This document shows, in pieces, positions 1 through 8,448 of a stretch of DNA of 64,000 bases. Under the pieces are notes generated by a model. That model ran no database searches, was not told the DNA's origin, and saw only the letters and a program-made list of their open reading frames with translations. Position numbers and translations under genes: made by a program. Origin of the DNA: Bacillus sp. BA3 (lineage in GTDB: Bacteria; Bacillota; Bacilli; Bacillales; DSM-1321); contig PIZR01000003.1 in assembly GCA_002835675.1 (NCBI GenBank), positions 1 to 64,000 on the forward strand. The letters are read 5' to 3'. Position 1 is the first letter of the stretch, and every line of letters begins with the position of its first letter.

Positions 1-207
1 TTCTCTTTCTCTCATGCGAGAAAAGAACGTATCCGGTATTAGCTCCGGTTTCCCGAAGTTATCCCAGTCTTATAGGCAGGTTGCCCACGTGTTACTCACC
101 CGTCCGCCGCTAATCTCAGGGAGCAAGCTCCCATCGATTCGCTCGACTTGCATGTATTAGGCACGCCGCCAGCGTTCGTCCTGAGCCAGGATCAAACTCT
201 CCGAAGA
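1..207 (-). rRNA. rrs: 16S ribosomal RNA, 5' end (partial)
   Basis: The reverse complement begins with the universal 5' primer region (AGAGTTTGATCCTGGCTCAG) followed by the GACGAACGCTGGCGGCGTGC block. The gene runs off the left edge, so only about 207 nt are present. The V1 hairpin, with GAATCGATGGGAGCTTGCTC on the gene strand, fits the Peribacillus simplex/frigoritolerans group; that taxonomic reading is from memory, not a search. The exact 5' end is approximate within a few bases. Two promoters lie upstream in the same orientation. Confidence 0.97.
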
Positions 208-332
208 AATGTTTGACTTGCTCATTTGCTTTTTTGATAGTGTGTGCTCACTTAAAATTTAACGTTGGCGCTTTGTTTTGTTCAGTTTTCAAAGAGCAAT
301 TTGTTGTCGTTTCTCTCAGAAGCGACCTCTAT

Positions 333-362
333 AATGTAACACATTCTGTCACGTTTCGTCAA
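333..362 (-). promoter_or_regulatory. rrn promoter P2
   Basis: On the minus strand TTGACG and TACATT are separated by 18 bases, about 125 bases before the 16S gene. With the upstream P1 this gives the tandem layout usual for Bacillus rrn operons. Confidence 0.6.
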
Positions 363-429
363 CAACTTTTTTTAAAATGTTTTTCACAGCTTGTTAGCTG
401 TTTAAGTTGCTGTCTTAGCGACAAGAAAT

Positions 430-458
430 AATATACCATGTACAAAAAATGTTTGCAA
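430..458 (-). promoter_or_regulatory. rrn promoter P1
   Basis: On the minus strand TTGCAA and TATATT are separated by 17 bases. It lies upstream of P2 and points into the 16S gene. The surrounding 460-500 stretch is A-rich on the plus strand, like an UP element. Confidence 0.6.
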
Positions 459-641
459 TACGTTTTTTAAAACTTTTTCAAAAAAAAACGTTTCACCTAT
501 TTTCTTCTATATATCCTTTACACCAACACACCCTTATCCCTGCTTTCTGGACCAAGCTCAATGGTTTATGAATAAACGAAGCATATTTCCAAAGAAACAC
601 AAATAGTCATATATAGATATCTTTTTCCATGAGGTGAAGCA

Positions 642-827
642 ATGAATCTGCCATTAATCGGATTACTCATTTCCTACAGTATGACCCTTTACTTATTCAG
701 TACCGCTTATTATGAAGCCATCAAGTTCAGCAGAGAAAAAGGCAAGGTGAATGGTACGACGTTTTTATTCAGCTTTACTTTCGCTTTGGTTTTCACACGG
801 ATCACCTATTTGTTTCACCCCTATTAA
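642..827 (+). CDS. Small two-helix membrane protein, function unknown
   Basis: A 61-residue protein with a GAGGTGA ribosome binding site 6 bases before ATG. It has two hydrophobic segments (about residues 4-22 and 41-57) separated by a basic loop containing KFSREKGK, so it is probably an integral membrane hairpin. The gene stands alone between the rrn promoters and a convergent transporter and ends just before a bidirectional terminator. I do not recognise the family. The RBS, plausible composition and terminator make it a real gene; nothing visible gives a function. Confidence 0.7.
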   Translation: MNLPLIGLLISYSMTLYLFSTAYYEAIKFSREKGKVNGTTFLFSFTFALVFTRITYLFHPY

Positions 828-828
828 A

Positions 829-862
829 TAAAAGCAGTAAGTCGGGAGACTTACTGCTTTTA
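829..862. terminator. Bidirectional terminator
   Basis: AAAGCAGTAAGTC and GACTTACTGCTTT form a 12-13 bp stem with a very short loop and A/T tracts on both sides. It serves the convergent small membrane gene and the EamA gene, whose stop codon overlaps its right arm. Confidence 0.85.
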
Positions 863-1765
863 TACGGAAACTTGCACTTCTTCATGTACCTTGCTTTTCT
901 TTTCATCTTTTAAGAACATCATCAAACCACCCAATATGATGGTGCCTCCCAGGACCTGAGTCCAGAGTATCGGTTCATCTAATATGAAGTAAGCCAGAAT
1001 TGTAGCCCCCACCGGTTCAAGTAAGATTCCCATCGAAAGCGTCGAAGTGCTTAACCACTTTAGTGACCAATTGAATAAAGAATGACCTAATAAAGTCGGG
1101 AAAATCGCAAGCAAAACGAAATAAACCCAATCGGAAGCAGGGTAAGGCGCCAATGCCTCTCCCTTGAAGATCACATAGAAAAACAATGCAACAGCACTGA
1201 TTGCATACACGACAAATGTATATGTTATAGAAGAGATACGTTTTCGAACATTTTGACCAAACAGTAAATAACCGGTTACCAGCGCACATGCGATAAGCGA
1301 AAGAATATCTCCCCAAAGCGCCATACCACTAATTCTCAAATCGCCCCAGCTAATGACGAGGCTACCTGCTATTGCAATGATGCCGCTCAATATCGCCTTC
1401 ATTGAAAATCTTTCTTTAAAAAACAGGTAAGCTCCGGCAAAAGCGAATAAAGGCTGGAGGGTGACAAGCACAGTTGAACTCGCGACCGACGTGTAATTAA
1501 GCGATTCAAACCATAAAATAAAATGAAAAGCCAAAAACACTCCTGCCGCAATCGAATATAGCCAATCCTTTTTTTCAATGAATTTAAGTTCATGACGGTA
1601 TTTCATCAAGAAAAACGGCAACATAAGTAAGACGGTAAATAATAAACGGTAAAAAGCGATAACACCCGATGGAGCGGTGGCCAATTTAACAAGGATGGCC
1701 GAAAACGATACGGATGCCACACCGATTGCCAACGCTACATAGGGATTCACTTTTGGCATTTGCAC
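860..1765 (-). CDS. EamA/DMT-family permease
   Basis: A 301-residue polytopic membrane protein with two EamA repeats (about 8-140 and 152-286), about ten transmembrane helices and a short charged C-terminal tail. The usual EamA length is about 290-310. The family exports small metabolites such as amino acids or carries nucleotide sugars; the substrate cannot be read from sequence. The GTG start at 1765 is preferred because AAAGGAGG lies 7 bases before it; an in-frame ATG two codons later is too far from the site. Monocistronic, ending in the shared terminator. Confidence 0.9.
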   Translation of the reverse strand: MQMPKVNPYVALAIGVASVSFSAILVKLATAPSGVIAFYRLLFTVLLMLPFFLMKYRHELKFIEKKDWLYSIAAGVFLAFHFILWFESLNYTSVASSTVLVTLQPLFAFAGAYLFFKERFSMKAILSGIIAIAGSLVISWGDLRISGMALWGDILSLIACALVTGYLLFGQNVRKRISSITYTFVVYAISAVALFFYVIFKGEALAPYPASDWVYFVLLAIFPTLLGHSLFNWSLKWLSTSTLSMGILLEPVGATILAYFILDEPILWTQVLGGTIILGGLMMFLKDEKKSKVHEEVQVSV

Positions 1766-1910
1766 TCAAATTCCTCCTTTCAAATGGAATTACATTTCAT
1801 TGAACTCTATTTTACTATGTTAAAATCATTAAGGTAGTTTTTTTTGAAAAACGGGTATATGGCAACAGACGATCTTATTCTTCGATAATAATTCGGAAGT
1901 GGTGAAAAAA

Positions 1911-2618
1911 ATGGAATGGACATTCGACCCTCAATCGGAACTGCAAATCCTTATCAAATTGGGAATTTCAGCTCTACTTGGACTAATTATCGGACTCGAG
2001 CGAGAAATGAAGCGAAAACCCGTAGGATTAAAAACAAGCCTGGTCATTTCAATCGTGAGCTGTTTATTAACGATCGTTTCCATGGAATCCGCTTATAAGT
2101 TCCCAGGGAGCGATGACGTAAATATCACAATGGATCCCTTGCGTCTAGCTGCCCAAATCGTTTCTGGCGTAGGCTTTATCGGTGCTGGCGTCATTCTCCG
2201 GCGGGACAACAACAGCATATCCGGTTTAACGACAGCCGCCATCATCTGGGGAGCTGCAGGAATCGGAATCGCCGTTGGAGCTGGATTTTTCCTCGAGGCC
2301 ATTGCAGGCGTCATCCTATTGATCATAAGTGTCGAATTGGTGCCCGCAATCGTCACCTGGCTAGGACCGATGAAGTTACGGCAAAAAGAAATCTTTCTGC
2401 AGCTGGTCGTACAAAATAAAGATGACATTGCCGTCGTATTGAAAAAAATCAAAGACGAAAAAATATTCATCAAAAACCTTAGAATCAAAGATGTCGCAAA
2501 TGACAATCACCTTTTGACACTTAAAGTGCTGGTCGATCATAAAGTCAGAACATCGGAAGTGTATTACACCGTTTCCAACCTTAAGGAGATTGAAAGAGTA
2601 GAGATCGAAAATGCATAA
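1911..2618 (+). CDS. MgtC/SapB family membrane protein
   Basis: A protein of about 235 residues. The N-terminal ~150 residues form the MgtC/SapB domain with four to five membrane helices: the GLIIGLEREMKRKPVGLKT motif, an FIGAGVILRR motif and a long glycine-rich helix. The C-terminal ~80 residues form a cytoplasmic ACT-like domain. The family is linked to Mg2+ limitation and ATP synthase or acid-stress control in several bacteria; its role here is not shown. I prefer ATG 1911 behind GGTGA over the in-frame GTG at 1899, which lacks a good site. Monocistronic with a terminator. Confidence 0.9.
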   Translation: MEWTFDPQSELQILIKLGISALLGLIIGLEREMKRKPVGLKTSLVISIVSCLLTIVSMESAYKFPGSDDVNITMDPLRLAAQIVSGVGFIGAGVILRRDNNSISGLTTAAIIWGAAGIGIAVGAGFFLEAIAGVILLIISVELVPAIVTWLGPMKLRQKEIFLQLVVQNKDDIAVVLKKIKDEKIFIKNLRIKDVANDNHLLTLKVLVDHKVRTSEVYYTVSNLKEIERVEIENA

Positions 2619-2619
2619 T

Positions 2620-2658
2620 TAAAAAAACCGTTTGATTACCCTCAAACGGTTTTTTTAT
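2620..2658 (+). terminator. Terminator after the MgtC/SapB gene
   Basis: AAACCGTTTGA and TCAAACGGTTT form a stem with a short loop, followed by seven T residues on the plus strand. Confidence 0.9.
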
Positions 2659-2686
2659 CATTTTTGCAAAAATCTCATATTTTATA

Positions 2687-2714
2687 TTGACTTTTCGCTA
2701 AAATCCGATAAAAT
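2687..2714 (+). promoter_or_regulatory. Promoter of tRNA-Ala
   Basis: TTGACT and TAAAAT are separated by 16 bases and end 20 bases before the mature tRNA. This is the only promoter-like element before this single tRNA gene. Confidence 0.7.
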
Positions 2715-2733
2715 AGTTATTGTACCTCAACTC

Positions 2734-2806
2734 GGGGCATTAGCTCAGCTGGGAGAGCGCTACGCTGGCAGCGTAGAGGTCAGCGGTTCGATCCCGCTAT
2801 GCTCCA
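2734..2806 (+). tRNA. tRNA-Ala (anticodon GGC)
   Basis: A 73-nt cloverleaf. Acceptor arms are GGGGCAT and ATGCTCC with the G3:U70 wobble pair that marks alanine tRNAs. The D stem is GCTC/GAGC, the anticodon stem CTACG/CGTAG around loop CTGGCAG (GGC at 2767-2769), and the T stem AGCGG/CCGCT. CCA is not encoded. It is a single gene with its own promoter and terminator, outside an rrn spacer. Confidence 0.97.
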
Positions 2807-2813
2807 TATCCGA

Positions 2814-2841
2814 AAACCCTTGCGTAGCAAGGGTTTTTTTC
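2814..2841 (+). terminator. Terminator of tRNA-Ala
   Basis: AAAACCCTTGC and GCAAGGGTTTT form an 11-bp stem with a three-base loop, continuing into a T tract. Confidence 0.9.
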
Positions 2842-3092
2842 TTTGGCTTTAAAAAAATACTTCATTGTGACCATATAAATAATCACAATCTACATATACA
2901 CATTTTAGGTTGCGTGCTTCAGCAGCGGGCTTAATCTACGGTGCTTAAACAATTTGAGATAAAATCATCGCGAAGGAGTTAAAGAATCCTTTCATTAACA
3001 AAGTGCCTACCTCCTTTAAGGAAGTAGGCTCATTCAAATCCATTTTCAAAAAAGCATCGAAATAACTTATAGATTAATCAACTAACATTCCT
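2842..3092. other. Intergenic, one hairpin
   Basis: No gene is seen. A short hairpin at about 3005-3031 (GCCTAC...GTAGGC) lies between the tRNA and the convergent aminotransferase but has no T tract on either strand. Confidence 0.5.
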
Positions 3093-4304
3093 TCAGGACA
3101 ATCTATTCAAAAAAGATGCGATAAGCTGTCCTAGTCTTCGAACTCCCTCGATTATTTCTTTCTCATTGGCATAACTGAACGAAAGCCGGAGAAACTCGGT
3201 TCCATCGTTTTGATCCAAGAAAAAGTATTTCCCTGGAACATATGAAATACCCTCAGCAAGAGCCTGTGATAACAAATGCGACGTATCCACACCTGGAATT
3301 CTCACCCATACAAAGTAACCACCATCTGGTACATAGCATGAAACGGATTCTGGAAGAAATTGTTCCATCGAACGGATTAACGCATTACATTTAGAACGAT
3401 ACACATCTTTTAGTAGGTCGAGCCGTTTATCAAAATCGGCGTTTTCTAAGTATACAGCCATTGTACTTTGAGCAAATGGATGGTCTAAATCTTTTTTAAA
3501 CCACTCTAAAGCCTTAATGAATTCACTTTCTCCCGCTATCCATCCAATCCGCATTCCTGGCGCAACAACCTTGGATAAGGACCCAACGTGGAGGACCCGC
3601 CCGCGTTCATCAATGGATTTTATTGGCGCCGGATTTTTATCGAAGGATAATTCTCCGTACGCATCATCCTCTAGAATGAGAAAATCAAACTCGATTGAAA
3701 GCTCCAATAAATGCTTTCGGCGCTCAATTGTCATAGTCGTGCCAGTTGGATTTTGAAAGCTTGGGATAGTATAAAGAAAACGCGGGAGGGTTAGACCTGT
3801 ACGCTTCCTTTGATCCAGCATTTCTTTTAATCGGTATGTTTGGATCCCCTGTTCATCTATAGGTATACTGATAATATGCTTCGTATAGTTTTGAAAAATT
3901 TCTAAAGCCTCCATATAGGTGGGAGACTCTACCGCTACAACCGCTTTATCATCAAGGAGAATGCGGGCAATGAGATCAATCCCCTGGCAAGCTCCTGATG
4001 TAATCAAAAGCTGTTCTTCTAAAATCAAAATTCCACGCTCTGCCAATCTTTTCTGGATTTGCTGCTTCAGTTTTGCAATTCGTGGACTTCCAAGATAATG
4101 GAGCGGCAAATCCTGCTCCTCATCAAGAAGTTTTGCTACAGCTGCCTTGAGCTCCCCAGCAGGAACGAGTGCAGGATCAGGATAGCCTGAACTCAAGCGA
4201 ATACAGCCATCCGGCAGATTTGGCATCCATGCACCGGGCGGATCATTCTTAAGTGCCGCTTTAATGTTTTCAGAAAAAAAAGATTCAACATTCACTTCAA
4301 CCAT
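3093..4304 (-). CDS. PLP-dependent aminotransferase (class I/II, 2-aminoadipate type)
   Basis: A 403-residue fold-type I aminotransferase. Visible motifs are SSGYPDPALVP near residue 40, the SFQNPTG block near 182-188, EDDAYGEL near 212 and the PLP lysine K245 in HVGSLSKVVAPGMRIGW. It resembles the free-standing aminotransferase domain of MocR-like proteins (LysN/2-aminoadipate class), without the GntR domain. The open frame reaches 4394, but ATG 4304 follows GGAAAGG and starts where homologues usually do. The amino acid substrate cannot be assigned. The gene stands alone. Confidence 0.85.
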   Translation of the reverse strand: MVEVNVESFFSENIKAALKNDPPGAWMPNLPDGCIRLSSGYPDPALVPAGELKAAVAKLLDEEQDLPLHYLGSPRIAKLKQQIQKRLAERGILILEEQLLITSGACQGIDLIARILLDDKAVVAVESPTYMEALEIFQNYTKHIISIPIDEQGIQTYRLKEMLDQRKRTGLTLPRFLYTIPSFQNPTGTTMTIERRKHLLELSIEFDFLILEDDAYGELSFDKNPAPIKSIDERGRVLHVGSLSKVVAPGMRIGWIAGESEFIKALEWFKKDLDHPFAQSTMAVYLENADFDKRLDLLKDVYRSKCNALIRSMEQFLPESVSCYVPDGGYFVWVRIPGVDTSHLLSQALAEGISYVPGKYFFLDQNDGTEFLRLSFSYANEKEIIEGVRRLGQLIASFLNRLS

Positions 4305-4599
4305 ACACCTTTCCGTCAATGAAATCTTAATTGATACTCGTGATTTTTGAAGCTCCCTTATTTTATATAAGCATAAATCTATTGTTAGAAACACTCTAAA
4401 TTAATTTTAAAATTTCTCTAATGAGAGAAAATAATCACTCTTTGCAAATTCTGGAGTCCCTTTTACAAAGACTTTCTTGGTCACTCCAATGCAATCATAA
4501 ATTATGTGTGTATGGATGAGGTCGTGATTTTTGTCATCAGTATCTGTAAAGCTGGTTAAAGAACGAAAAAATAAAGAAAGGCAGATCGTTCGCCTTTCT

Positions 4600-4971
4600 T
4601 CACCTTTTATGCAACTCATGGCATTTCTTAACCAATCGCTTCGGTGCCGCACGTAAATAGGCTTCTTGAATTAGATAGGTCAATTCATCCCAGTCTTCCC
4701 CATCCGGACTTTGAATAGAGACCCAACCGTGATGTCCTATATATGGAGTTTTGAAAAAATTCTCTTTCTGTAGCAATAATTCTTGAGTTTCTCTATCTGA
4801 CTTGAACGACAAGCTGAATCCTTTCTCGCTTTCACCTGAAATCACGAAGGATTTCCCATTGATTTTAAAAGTGTTGTGACCGAATCCGTCAATATGTTCA
4901 ACAGCTTCGGGCAGCGCAAGACAGATATTGCGTACATTTTCAAGCATGGCTGCCGTTTCTTGTGATTTCAT
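4600..4971 (-). CDS. MmcQ/YjbR family protein
   Basis: A 123-residue single-domain protein with the family pattern of an N-terminal helix (VRNICLALPEAVEH), the FKINGKSFVI strand pair, and a late HHGWVSIQ motif before a C-terminal basic helix (PKRLVKKCHELHKR). The fold is CyaY-like and is annotated as DNA-binding in some members, but the cellular role is unknown. It starts 24 bases after the stop of the upstream VOC gene, so the two are probably co-transcribed. Confidence 0.85.
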   Translation of the reverse strand: MKSQETAAMLENVRNICLALPEAVEHIDGFGHNTFKINGKSFVISGESEKGFSLSFKSDRETQELLLQKENFFKTPYIGHHGWVSIQSPDGEDWDELTYLIQEAYLRAAPKRLVKKCHELHKR

Positions 4972-4995
4972 GTTTTAATTCACCTATTATCAACT

Positions 4996-5391
4996 CTATT
5001 TTGCATTCACATCGGGTTGGTGAATTCCAAAAGTATTGCCTTCGGTATCAATATAGTATCCTTGCCATGCCATTCCGGGCAGGGCAAATTTGGGCAATGC
5101 GACCTTGCCGCCATTCTCAATAATTTTAGCTTCCGTTAAATCGTAATTTTCCACTCCCATGGTACAGGCAAATGCATTTAACGTTTGGTGTGTTTCCGGC
5201 GGAGCACTATGACGCTGCATCAAAGCACCATCGATCCCATGTTCATTCTCATTGCCAGTTACTGCTCCAAAGTAAGGCACTCCTGCATATTCACTCCAGT
5301 CTTGAAATGACCATCCGAATACCTCTCCATAAAACTTCTTTGCCCGTTCCATGTCATTCACATGAATTTCAAAATGAACTATTCTTCCCAT
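4996..5391 (-). CDS. VOC family (glyoxalase/bleomycin-resistance fold) protein
   Basis: A 131-residue protein with the two beta-alpha-beta-beta-beta modules of the vicinal oxygen chelate fold: VHFEIHVNDMERAKKFYGEVFGW at the N terminus and MAWQGYYIDTEGNTFGIHQ at the C terminus. Candidate metal ligands are the early His and a late Gln/His. Many relatives are enzymes of unknown substrate or antibiotic-binding proteins. First gene of a likely two-gene unit with the MmcQ/YjbR gene; AGGAGGAAATC precedes ATG. Confidence 0.85.
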   Translation of the reverse strand: MGRIVHFEIHVNDMERAKKFYGEVFGWSFQDWSEYAGVPYFGAVTGNENEHGIDGALMQRHSAPPETHQTLNAFACTMGVENYDLTEAKIIENGGKVALPKFALPGMAWQGYYIDTEGNTFGIHQPDVNAK

Positions 5392-5667
5392 GATTTCCTC
5401 CTAATTCACACAAGAATTAACCGTATCCTTAAATTATTCAGTCAGTGTTCGCTTACAATAACCCATTTATCATTATATTTTAAATGGAAATAAATTCAAA
5501 GAACATCATACATCCTATATAACTTTTTAGAAAGACAACAGGAACCACTTTTTAATTCTCGTTTGCTCCGACCAACCGTTTGTATACCAAATATTTGCGA
5601 AACTATGCGTATATTTTTGTGAAAGTTGGACGAGACTGCTAGTAAATAATTCTAGGAGGTTATCAAA

Positions 5668-5898
5668 ATGTTTAGATTCGGGAAGAGTAAGCCGCGGAGC
5701 AAGGTCGGTAAATTAATAGATAAGCACGGATATACACAAGAGGAGTTTGTAAGTGCGTCCGGTATCTCACGCAATACGATAAGCAGAGTTTGCAGCGACC
5801 CTAAGTATGTGCCGTCAGCCGGAGTTTTAAAGAAAATCATGAAGGCGGTTCGAAGTATAGAGGCTGACGCAAAGGCAGATGATTATTTTGATTTATGA
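5668..5898 (+). CDS. Small helix-turn-helix (XRE-like) regulator
   Basis: A 76-residue basic protein with one Cro/CI-type HTH at about residues 15-62; YTQEEFVSASGISRNTISRV covers helices 2-3. A perfect AGGAGGTTATCAAA ribosome site precedes ATG. The size and lack of a sensor domain resemble phage or integrative-element regulators, but no integrase or structural gene is nearby. It converges with a small minus-strand frame; the 5400-5667 region upstream holds no other gene. Confidence 0.8.
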   Translation: MFRFGKSKPRSKVGKLIDKHGYTQEEFVSASGISRNTISRVCSDPKYVPSAGVLKKIMKAVRSIEADAKADDYFDL

Positions 5899-5938
5899 AC
5901 GAATATAAAGCCCAAACATCAAGGGTCAGGGCTTTGTC

Positions 5939-6121
5939 TTATTCCCCGCTTATCTTGCGTACTGCTTTGGAAGGTACCCAGCCAACATCGCCAGTCTTCG
6001 TTAATTTAATCCGGTGCTGTGTACCCTCTCGTTCGATGAACGTGATAGGCATTACTTCGTCTGTTGTTATTGGCCTCTCATCGGAAAACATAATCAAAGA
6101 TTTAAACACTTGAATTTCCAT
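5939..6121 (-). CDS. Possible small protein, unknown
   Basis: A 60-residue frame facing the HTH gene. Its C-terminal half (KLTKTGDVGWVPSKAVRKISG) reads like part of an SH3-like beta-barrel. There is no convincing ribosome site before the ATG, and neither flank extends it, so it may be the tail of a decayed gene. A weak stem AAAGCCC...GGGCTTT (5910-5937) separates it from the convergent HTH gene. Confidence 0.4.
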   Translation of the reverse strand: MEIQVFKSLIMFSDERPITTDEVMPITFIEREGTQHRIKLTKTGDVGWVPSKAVRKISGE

Positions 6122-6285
6122 GCGAGTAAGCTTATTAAAAAAAATGATCTACTGTATCTACCAGTAAATCTCCATCCTAATTGTAAAAAACAACCTTCAT
6201 TTTAATTTTTGTTTAAACATATATTGACCTGCTTTATCGGGATAAAAAATTGATCATTTTTCATTGAATGGATTGAATAAACTTA

Positions 6286-7518
6286 TTAATCCTGATCCAC
6301 CTCACGATTTCTAACTTTTTTGATTAAGGATGTTAGGTCGCAAATTTTCCCGGCTGTTTCCCGTTCCAATACCAGCTGTTGCCCAATGGCGAGGGCTAAT
6401 CTTTCTCCTTTTGCTCTTAATTTGGGATCATTTATACTTTCCAAATCAGGAACATGAGCTAAACCAACCACTCGACGCATCATTTCACACCCCGCGTATC
6501 CAAAGGAATCCTGAAGCAAACGCAGCAAATAATCATCTTCATATCCCTGTATGGACACGTAAGAACCGCTTGCTTTTTCCTTCCACAAAGTTCTAAATTC
6601 TTCTTCAAAGGTTGTCCAAATTTCCTCTACTGTATTTAATAAATACTCTTGGTATTCAATCCGTTCCTTTTGAATGGGAGTATGTCCTTCATGAGAGCAG
6701 TAGTTGAGTAATAGATTAGCAATCACAGCTCCAACATCAAAACCCATCGGTCCATAAAAGGCGAACTCTGGATCAATCACTTTCGTGTCCTTTTCCGTGA
6801 TCATAATGCTGCCTGTATGAAAATCTCCATGGATAAGTGCTTGAGTACGAGTGAGAAATCCTTCCTTTAACTTCGTGATTTCAAGTTTAAGCCGGTCATG
6901 ACTCCAAATTTCTTCTACGACTGCCTTAATTAGCGGGTTGAAATGATTTGTTTTTGCATCGTAATATGGATCAGTAAACACAAGATCTTCTGTAATTTTG
7001 CACATTTCAGGATTTATAAACTGAATTACTTTTTGCTTTTTACATTCAGGATCTAACGCTAAATCGGAAGTTAAAAACAGAGTTCTAGCTAGAAAAGCAC
7101 CAATGTGTTTTGCAAAATAAGGATAACGATTACGGGCAATTAGGCCTTTACGCATTATGATATGTGTAGATAAATCCTCCATGACAGTTAACGCCAATAC
7201 TTTATCATAATGATAAACTTTTGGAACTGAACCAGGACAAATTCCATTTTGTATCATCAATGCTTCACTCTCAATACGTGACCTGTCTAATGTTAATGGC
7301 CAAGACTCCCCAACTACGCGCGCATAAGGAAGTGCTTGTTTTATAATTACACTTTTTTCCGACGAATCTTGTTCCGCTATACGAAATACTAAATTTAGAT
7401 TCCCATCCCCCATTTCCTTGCAAATTAGTTGAGCATTCTCCGAAAATAAACCCGGAATCTTTTTAATATATTGCATTGTTTCTAGCTCACTAAGTATATG
7501 ATAATTTAAATTTGTCAT
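6286..7518 (-). CDS. mtnK: S-methyl-5-thioribose kinase
   Basis: A 410-residue kinase of the aminoglycoside-phosphotransferase fold. Visible are the N-terminal nucleotide-binding segment (GDGNLNLVFRI), the catalytic loop HGDFHTGSIMI and the Mg2+-binding VIDPEFAFYGPMGFDVG. It phosphorylates 5-methylthioribose in the methionine salvage pathway. Length matches Bacillus MtnK. In B. subtilis it is paired with mtnA behind an S-box; here mtnA is absent downstream and I find no SAM riboswitch upstream. It diverges from the mtnE remnant. Confidence 0.93.
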   Translation of the reverse strand: MTNLNYHILSELETMQYIKKIPGLFSENAQLICKEMGDGNLNLVFRIAEQDSSEKSVIIKQALPYARVVGESWPLTLDRSRIESEALMIQNGICPGSVPKVYHYDKVLALTVMEDLSTHIIMRKGLIARNRYPYFAKHIGAFLARTLFLTSDLALDPECKKQKVIQFINPEMCKITEDLVFTDPYYDAKTNHFNPLIKAVVEEIWSHDRLKLEITKLKEGFLTRTQALIHGDFHTGSIMITEKDTKVIDPEFAFYGPMGFDVGAVIANLLLNYCSHEGHTPIQKERIEYQEYLLNTVEEIWTTFEEEFRTLWKEKASGSYVSIQGYEDDYLLRLLQDSFGYAGCEMMRRVVGLAHVPDLESINDPKLRAKGERLALAIGQQLVLERETAGKICDLTSLIKKVRNREVDQD

Positions 7519-7669
7519 TAATCCCCTCTCCCCTTTCTAAGAGCTCTTTTCCTGAGTAAATTCAACTAGGGGTGTGCAACAACACTAGTATAAGTAAGTT
7601 AAACAATTGTTTTTTTTGTATTTACTCACTAAAAGGGTTATGTCATCATATGTTGTTTTTAAGAGAGGG

Positions 7670-8055
7670 GTGATTAATTATTCAAAATAACAATTTTATA
7701 ATCAAAGCAACCAACCTAAAGAATCGCCTGCCAAATCAATTTTTCTCTATTATTCGGAAAAGTGTAAGGGCTTATTAATGCGGGGGATGTTGTTATTAAT
7801 TTTGGACAAGGCATCACAAGAAGGCGTTCAAGAGCTTGTGGATACTTACGAATTACGATATTGCCTTTTTGAAGAGCTAAAAAATTCAATCGGCATGCTC
7901 CAGCTCCTAAAGGATCCTACTTTGCCTGGCTGCCAGTAAGAAATTTGCTGATACGTTATTGAAAAAATGCAAAAGTTGTCCTGGGACCGGGAATTGGATT
8001 TGGTAAGCATGGAGAGGCATATGGTCGAATAGTGTTTCTTGCCGGAGAGGAATGA
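7670..8055 (+). pseudogene. mtnE: mtnE (methionine-salvage aminotransferase) remnant
   Basis: Three short segments match a class I aminotransferase of the MtnE type. There is an N-terminal LKNRLPNQFFS (about 7712-7744), then DVVINFGQGIT (about 7786-7818), then directly the C-terminal block APAPKGSYFAWLPV, KKFADTLLKK and VVLGPGIGFGKHGEAYGRI (about 7896-8040). Roughly 250 central residues, including the PLP lysine region, are deleted, and the pieces are in different frames with stops. The position, divergent from mtnK and before mtnX-mtnB-mtnD, is that of mtnE in Bacillus. The gene cannot be functional. Confidence 0.8.
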
Positions 8056-8064
8056 ATTCAGGAG

Positions 8065-8417
8065 GATACAAGCGGAATTGATATTTCGTTCTCCCTATTT
8101 TATCACGTTACCCTATCCCCAAATATGATATCTATTGCAATGCCAGTGATTTTAATGACAAACAAATCAAAATCATATGGCCCTTTTCTTGTGATTCAAA
8201 CTGCAACAAAGACTGTGGAATGTGTAAACCTACTATATTTCGTTCGCTTTCAACTACCGATTATATGAAAGTTGTAATTGGAGATAGTATCACAGATTTG
8301 GCGATTGCCAAATTGGCTGAACTTGTTATTGCACGAGATTTTCTTTTACAAAAATGTAAAGAGCAGTCTCTTCCTTGTAAAGAATTTGAATCATTTTTTG
8401 ATGTGATTAAAATTTAA
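8065..8417 (+). pseudogene. mtnX: mtnX (HK-MTPenyl-1-P phosphatase) C-terminal remnant
   Basis: From about 8118 one open frame reads YDIYCNASDFNDKQIKIIW, then a cysteine cluster (CDSNCNKDCGMCKP), then VVIGDSITDLAIAKLAEL, which is the last half of an MtnX-type HAD phosphatase. Slightly upstream, around 8075, weaker similarity to the middle of the protein is visible, broken by a stop. The N-terminal catalytic DFDGT motif is missing, and so is the preceding mtnW. This is therefore a decayed gene, not a small protein starting at 8220. Confidence 0.8.
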
Positions 8418-8448
8418 ACCAAATTACCAATAAGTGTGGTGAAGACCC

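Noticed and set aside
213..431. 72-codon frame beside the 16S gene
   Set aside because: It lies in the rRNA leader and promoter region, is phenylalanine- and cysteine-rich, and has no ribosome site.
4407..4599. Minus-strand frame continuing past the MmcQ/YjbR stop (81 codons in all)
   Set aside because: Its first half overlaps the end of the MmcQ/YjbR gene in another frame, it has no ribosome site, and the unique C-terminal 50 residues match nothing I know. It could be a gene remnant, but I cannot support it.
5668..6121. Prophage or integrative element suggested by a small XRE-type regulator
   Set aside because: No integrase, attachment-site repeats or phage genes are nearby, and neighbours are ordinary metabolic genes.
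8220..8417. Free-standing 65-residue protein
   Set aside because: The frame continues upstream without a start and matches the middle and end of MtnX, so it is part of the mtnX remnant.
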